A stretch of DNA of 64,000 bases from Halorubellus sp. JP-L1 (GTDB taxonomy: Archaea; Halobacteriota; Halobacteria; Halobacteriales; Natrialbaceae), in assembly GCF_011440375.1 (NCBI RefSeq), contig NZ_JAAOIR010000001.1, positions 434,001 to 498,000 on the forward strand, written 5' to 3'. The position numbers were made by a program, and so were the translations under genes. Each line of letters opens with the position of its first letter. Position 1 is the stretch's first letter. The notes under the pieces were generated by a model, which was given only the letters and a program-made list of their open reading frames with translations, had not been told where the DNA came from and did no database searches. Below are positions 61,433 to 64,000 of this stretch, in pieces.

Positions 61433-61731
61433 GCCGGGACACCTCCTGAGGCGATGGTGAGTCCGACAGCGCAGAGGATGGTAATCGCGGCGAGCAGCAC
61501 GATCGGGCCCGTCCACGGGCTGGCCGCACGATCGTCACCACCGATTCTCGTCGTCTCGATGTGGTCGCCGACGTGATCGTGATTCGACTTCGGCCGCATG
61601 ACGTGACACCAGAACGTCGTCGACCAGTTCCAGGCGGCGTACTCGATGAACCAGCCGACGAACTCGTCCTGGCGCATCTCGCCATCGAGGAACTCCTGGC
61701 ACATCTGTCGGATCTGGAGGTCTTCAGACAT
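61429..61731 (-). CDS. Small one-helix membrane protein of the element
   Basis: A 100-residue protein. The N-terminal 70 residues are soluble and rich in Trp and Cys (QMCQEFLDGEMRQDEFVGWF, AAWNWSTTFWCHVMRP). One membrane helix (PIVLLAAITILCAVGLTIAS) ends the protein, so it is a tail-anchored-like topology. Overlaps the upstream gene by 8 bases and the next by 4. Function unknown. Confidence 0.7.
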   Translation of the reverse strand: MSEDLQIRQMCQEFLDGEMRQDEFVGWFIEYAAWNWSTTFWCHVMRPKSNHDHVGDHIETTRIGGDDRAASPWTGPIVLLAAITILCAVGLTIASGGVPA

Positions 61732-62014
61732 CCTCGGCCTCCCGTTCAGCCCCTGTCTCCACTGAACGGCTGTTCCCGCTGGATGGCGGCGAAATCTTGT
61801 GCTGTTCCGTCTCGACCGTATCCAGCACCTCGAAGGCCTCCATGACGGTTACAGCGTGGCTCCCCTTGTCCCGGTGGTCGTAGGCGTGCCAGTAGGCTCC
61901 TCCCTCGCTTGTGACGAGTTCTCCGTCGATGGCGATTACGGCCTTACACCAGGGACACCACAACGGACCATCTACCGACTCGTCTTCGGCACCGTCCGCA
62001 GAGTGCTCAGACAA
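61724..62014 (-). CDS. Small CxxC protein of the element
   Basis: A 96-residue protein using a TTG start (SEHSADGAEDES follows); the start overlaps the previous gene by 8 bases, which supports it despite the rare codon. PLWCPWCKAVIAI gives a CPWC pair, with His residues in AYWHAYDHRDKGSH as possible metal ligands, so a small zinc-binding fold is plausible. The C-terminus is Ser/Glu-rich and disordered-looking. Function unknown. Confidence 0.65.
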   Translation of the reverse strand: MSEHSADGAEDESVDGPLWCPWCKAVIAIDGELVTSEGGAYWHAYDHRDKGSHAVTVMEAFEVLDTVETEQHKISPPSSGNSRSVETGAEREAEDV

Positions 62015-62486
62015 GGTTGCTCACCACCGCGCCCTCGATGACGAATTCGTGCGGGTTCCCGCACTTCGGGCACTCCCAGCGGAATCCCGGGAGCGTGATC
62101 CGTTCGCCGTACTCGTCGAGCGTAGCCGGTTCGTCGAGCTCGACTGTGTCCGTCCAGGCGCAGGATGGACTGGTGCACTCCGTCTCGACCTCGGTCTTCC
62201 CGGCTATCTTCTCCAGCGGGTTCTGGTAGGTATCGCTTGCGGGCGTGCCGCCGTCGGTGCTGACACAGTGATCGGGCCAGGTAGCGCAGTCACCGCAGGG
62301 GTCGTATCCCTTGTACCACGCTGCGCTCTTGTCCCATCCGACGACGGTCCGGTCGTCCAGGTGGTAACAGTCGCGGTCATCGTGGTAGTTCGCGCCGTTC
62401 GGGGTGGCGAAAACTCTGGTCCCGTCGTGGTCCCCGGATGACGGCCACTCGCGTGAGATAGCGTCCGTCGTCTGCTCACTCGGCAT
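62007..62486 (-). CDS. Cysteine-rich zinc-binding protein of the element
   Basis: A 159-residue protein with about nine Cys. Two Cys clusters are visible: RDCYHLDD...DPCGDCATWPDHC in the first half, and ECTSPSCAW...FRWECPKCGNPHEF in the second, the latter a clear zinc ribbon-like half. DWDKSAAW-like aromatic stretches surround them. Such multi-ribbon proteins are frequent in haloarchaeal viruses and plasmids. Function unknown; nucleic acid binding is possible. Confidence 0.7.
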   Translation of the reverse strand: MPSEQTTDAISREWPSSGDHDGTRVFATPNGANYHDDRDCYHLDDRTVVGWDKSAAWYKGYDPCGDCATWPDHCVSTDGGTPASDTYQNPLEKIAGKTEVETECTSPSCAWTDTVELDEPATLDEYGERITLPGFRWECPKCGNPHEFVIEGAVVSNLV

Positions 62487-62802
62487 CGTGCTGTCCTCCG
62501 TCGGCGTGGATTCGGGTGGCGCGCTCGCAGATGACGGGGTCCTTGAGGAGCTGCTGAGCGTCCCGGATCGTATTCGTGATGCCCTCGTGGGTGGCGAGCG
62601 TGTCGGCCTCCTGGAGGAACTCGTCGGCCTCCTGGAGCCAGCGCTCGCGCGTGATAGGTGTCCCGCGCTCGCTGTCCGACAGGCACGCCAGCCGCGACCT
62701 GGCGTGACAGAGTCGGAGACGGAGTCCCGGCTCGTGTGATTCTGGGCCCTGCATGGCGCCCTCGACGAGCTCCTGTGCGTGCTCGAATCGCTCGAGGGAC
62801 AT
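62476..62802 (-). CDS. Helical hypothetical protein of the element
   Basis: A 108-residue, all-helical, charged protein (ERFEHAQELVEGAMQGPES; RERWLQEADEFLQEADTLAT). The reported start is the ATG at 62802; a GTG one codon earlier is equally possible. It shares one base with the stop of the upstream 48-residue gene (TGATG) and overlaps the next gene by 11 bases. No family recognised. Confidence 0.65.
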   Translation of the reverse strand: MSLERFEHAQELVEGAMQGPESHEPGLRLRLCHARSRLACLSDSERGTPITRERWLQEADEFLQEADTLATHEGITNTIRDAQQLLKDPVICERATRIHADGGQHDAE

Positions 62803-62948
62803 CACGCCTCACCTCGGAGTGCGCGGACCTGCTGGAGGCGTCCCTTCGCGTCGTCGAGTGCGGTTTCGACGTCCTCGAGGTCGGCGTCGCCGGCGACGGC
62901 GGTCTCGAGTGCGCGGTCGAGTTGGTCGCGGAAGTCTTCCGCGCTCAT
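62802..62948 (-). CDS. 48-residue coiled-coil protein of the element
   Basis: A 48-residue protein (MSAEDFRDQLDRALETAVAG at its start, VETALDDAKGRLQQVRALRG at its end) with a strong heptad-like charged pattern, likely a short helical hairpin or coiled coil. It begins inside the stop of the gene upstream (ATGA) and ends in the start of the next (TGATG), which is good evidence that it is a real gene despite its size. Function unknown. Confidence 0.65.
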   Translation of the reverse strand: MSAEDFRDQLDRALETAVAGDADLEDVETALDDAKGRLQQVRALRGEA

Positions 62949-63052
62949 GATCCACCTCGCTTCGACAGGATGGGGATGGTGAGGCCGAACTGGAACTGGA
63001 ACTGGATGCCGTCACCGGTTCGGGTGACGTCGACGAGGTCGGGGCCCGGCAT
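62945..63052 (-). CDS. 35-residue protein of the element
   Basis: A 35-residue frame (MPGPDLVDVTRTGDGIQFQF, then QFGLTIPILSKRGGS). The alternating IQFQFQFGLTI is a likely beta hairpin. It is placed by overlaps on both sides: TGATG with the upstream zinc-ribbon gene and ATGA with the downstream 48-residue gene. This makes it plausible as a coding unit, but it is very short. Function unknown. Confidence 0.5.
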   Translation of the reverse strand: MPGPDLVDVTRTGDGIQFQFQFGLTIPILSKRGGS

Positions 63053-63828
63053 CAGGCCTCACTCCCGTCTTCGTCAGCCCGATCTCGGCAGACGATGCAG
63101 AGACCGTCCTTGAGGCCGCGCTCTGGCTCGTTCCCGCAACGATCGCACGTCGGCCCCTCGGGGAGAGCAACGTGGGGAAGGACCTCCTCACGGAGCCAGC
63201 GCCCCCACGTCGCAGCCTGGGTGGCGCCGGCATACACGGCGACGTATCCGCTCTCGGTGATGGTGCCGCGGACGACCGTGCTGTTCCACGGGTAGACGAA
63301 TCCGAGCTGGACGACGTGACTCCCGCCAGAGGGTGGGTGGGCGGCGTCGTGGTAGTCGATGCTGACGTACCCGTTCTCGCTCGCCTGCTCTTCGCCGACC
63401 TGCCAGACGTCCGCGTCTTCGTCTTCGAGCGCACCAGCGAACGAGTTCAAGTCGATCACGGCACGCTCGATCCACGTATCCTTCGCGGCAGACAGGTGCT
63501 CCCAGAGGAACTCGCCGTCCGTACTGGAGACCGCGACGAACCCAGGGTCCGCGGTGAGGTCGGCGGTGAAGTCCACCGCGACTTCGCGTCGTGCCGGCTC
63601 GCTGGAGGTGAAGATGTCGATGATGTCACCGTCGCTGCTGACGGCGGTCTCGACGAACTGTTTCGTCGTGTCGACGTGTCCAGCGGCGGTACCTTCGTAG
63701 ATCTCGGTCTCTCCACTCAGATACGTGATTGCTTCGCTCGCGATGGTGACGCCACCGCCCTTCTTGCCGGTCGTGACGGCGGGCTCGTCGATGAGGTCGT
63801 CAGTGATACCGAGGATGCCTGCCTGCAT
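63052..63828 (-). CDS. Hypothetical element protein with C-terminal zinc ribbon
   Basis: A 258-residue protein. Residues 1-210 form an alpha/beta or beta-rich domain of unknown type (GKKGGGVTIASEAITYLSGE, VDFTADLTADPGFVAVSSTD, WIERAVIDLNSFAG, LGFVYPWNSTVVRGTITES). Residues about 225-250 are a zinc ribbon (TCDRCGNEPERG, then LCIVCRDR). It is the largest of the chain. The ATG at 63828 overlaps the stop of the upstream gene (TGATG); 14 upstream codons are not supported. It might bind nucleic acid; no known family was recognised. Confidence 0.7.
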   Translation of the reverse strand: MQAGILGITDDLIDEPAVTTGKKGGGVTIASEAITYLSGETEIYEGTAAGHVDTTKQFVETAVSSDGDIIDIFTSSEPARREVAVDFTADLTADPGFVAVSSTDGEFLWEHLSAAKDTWIERAVIDLNSFAGALEDEDADVWQVGEEQASENGYVSIDYHDAAHPPSGGSHVVQLGFVYPWNSTVVRGTITESGYVAVYAGATQAATWGRWLREEVLPHVALPEGPTCDRCGNEPERGLKDGLCIVCRDRADEDGSEA

Positions 63829-64000
63829 CACGCCCACCCCCGGAGGTCGACGGTCGGACCACTCAACCACTCGCCGGCCTCGAGCGCCTCGACGGGGAAG
63901 TCGGGGTCGGAGTCAGTGGGCGTGAACATCGTGCGGCCGCCGGTCGTCGGATGCTCGCGGAGCTCTGGGATGTCGGGCGTCCTCTCGTCGCGCTCGAGGG
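63828..64000 (-). CDS. Hypothetical element protein, partial (C-terminal part)
   Basis: The C-terminal 56 codons of a gene entering from the right edge. The visible peptide includes PELREHPTTGGRTMFTPTDS and ends EWLSGPTVDLRGWA. Its stop overlaps the start of the next gene by one base. It is too short to identify. The beginning is outside the window. Confidence 0.6.
   Translation of the reverse strand, partial: LERDERTPDIPELREHPTTGGRTMFTPTDSDPDFPVEALEAGEWLSGPTVDLRGWA

Larger units (their letters stand above)
59434..64000. mobile_element. Probable integrated provirus or plasmid, left part (runs off window)
   Basis: A tyrosine recombinase gene at one end, followed by ten genes on the opposite strand that are mostly very short and overlap by 1-11 bases. 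Most products have no recognisable family and are less typical in composition than the host genes; the DNA is visibly less GC-rich than the first 59 kb. No tRNA gene or clear att site was identified in the 247-bp gap (59434-59680), so the exact boundary is uncertain. No capsid, polymerase or replication gene is seen in the visible part. The element continues beyond the right edge. Confidence 0.7.

Overview
The window is chromosomal DNA from a halophilic archaeon (class Halobacteria). The evidence is the very GC-rich, strongly acidic coding (Asp/Glu-rich proteins, few Lys), many TATA-like boxes about 25 nt upstream of start codons (leaderless genes), a TFB initiation factor, HalX-type response regulators, an HTH-10 (Bat-type) regulator, a HalOD1 protein, Tat-dependent lipoproteins and halocyanins. 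I cannot name the genus from sequence alone. No rRNA, tRNA or CRISPR array was recognised.

Layout. 0-0.9 kb: tandem fluoride channels and a ribbon-helix-helix protein. 1.1-13.8 kb: a small molybdopterin oxidoreductase, then a menaquinone region, menF-menD, menB and menA-menC-menE on the + strand, interrupted by an opposite-strand membrane J-domain protein, a PAS histidine kinase and a lipoprotein. 13.8-18.7 kb: a membrane protein, an NRDE/TANGO2 protein, nirK divergent from a membrane-anchored double halocyanin (a plausible electron donor), and two small regulators. 18.7-24 kb: a membrane-fused spermidine-synthase-like protein, gatC-gatA and TFB. 24-31.4 kb: an internally duplicated membrane protein, a coupled PHP phosphoesterase/asparagine-synthase-like pair, an epimerase, an HTH-10 regulator, purL and a HalX regulator. 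31.5-46.5 kb: mixed housekeeping and surface genes, including a sensor kinase with apparently degenerate catalytic boxes, an Eis-like acetyltransferase, an aminotransferase-Lrp pair, an Old Yellow Enzyme, BtpA, a dUTPase-like protein, MscS and a PQQ-repeat lipoprotein. 46.5-59.4 kb: a chemotaxis transducer, M29 aminopeptidase, creatininase family protein, acyl-CoA synthetase and acyl-CoA dehydrogenase (fatty-acid activation and oxidation), a GAF/PAS kinase convergent with a second HalX regulator, and a winged-helix protein.

59.4-64 kb is accessory. A tyrosine recombinase faces a chain of ten small genes on the opposite strand, nearly all joined by 1-11 nt overlaps, less GC-rich and mostly unrecognisable. 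It looks like one end of an integrated provirus or plasmid that continues past the right edge.

The most unusual observations are this element, the pseudokinase-like sensor at 32.0-33.9 kb, the predicted outward-facing and sequon-tailed spermidine-synthase-like domain at 18.7-20.5 kb, the duplicated membrane protein at 24.1-25.0 kb, and tandemly duplicated sequences beginning at the stop codons of two neighbouring genes (54.6 and 55.9 kb).
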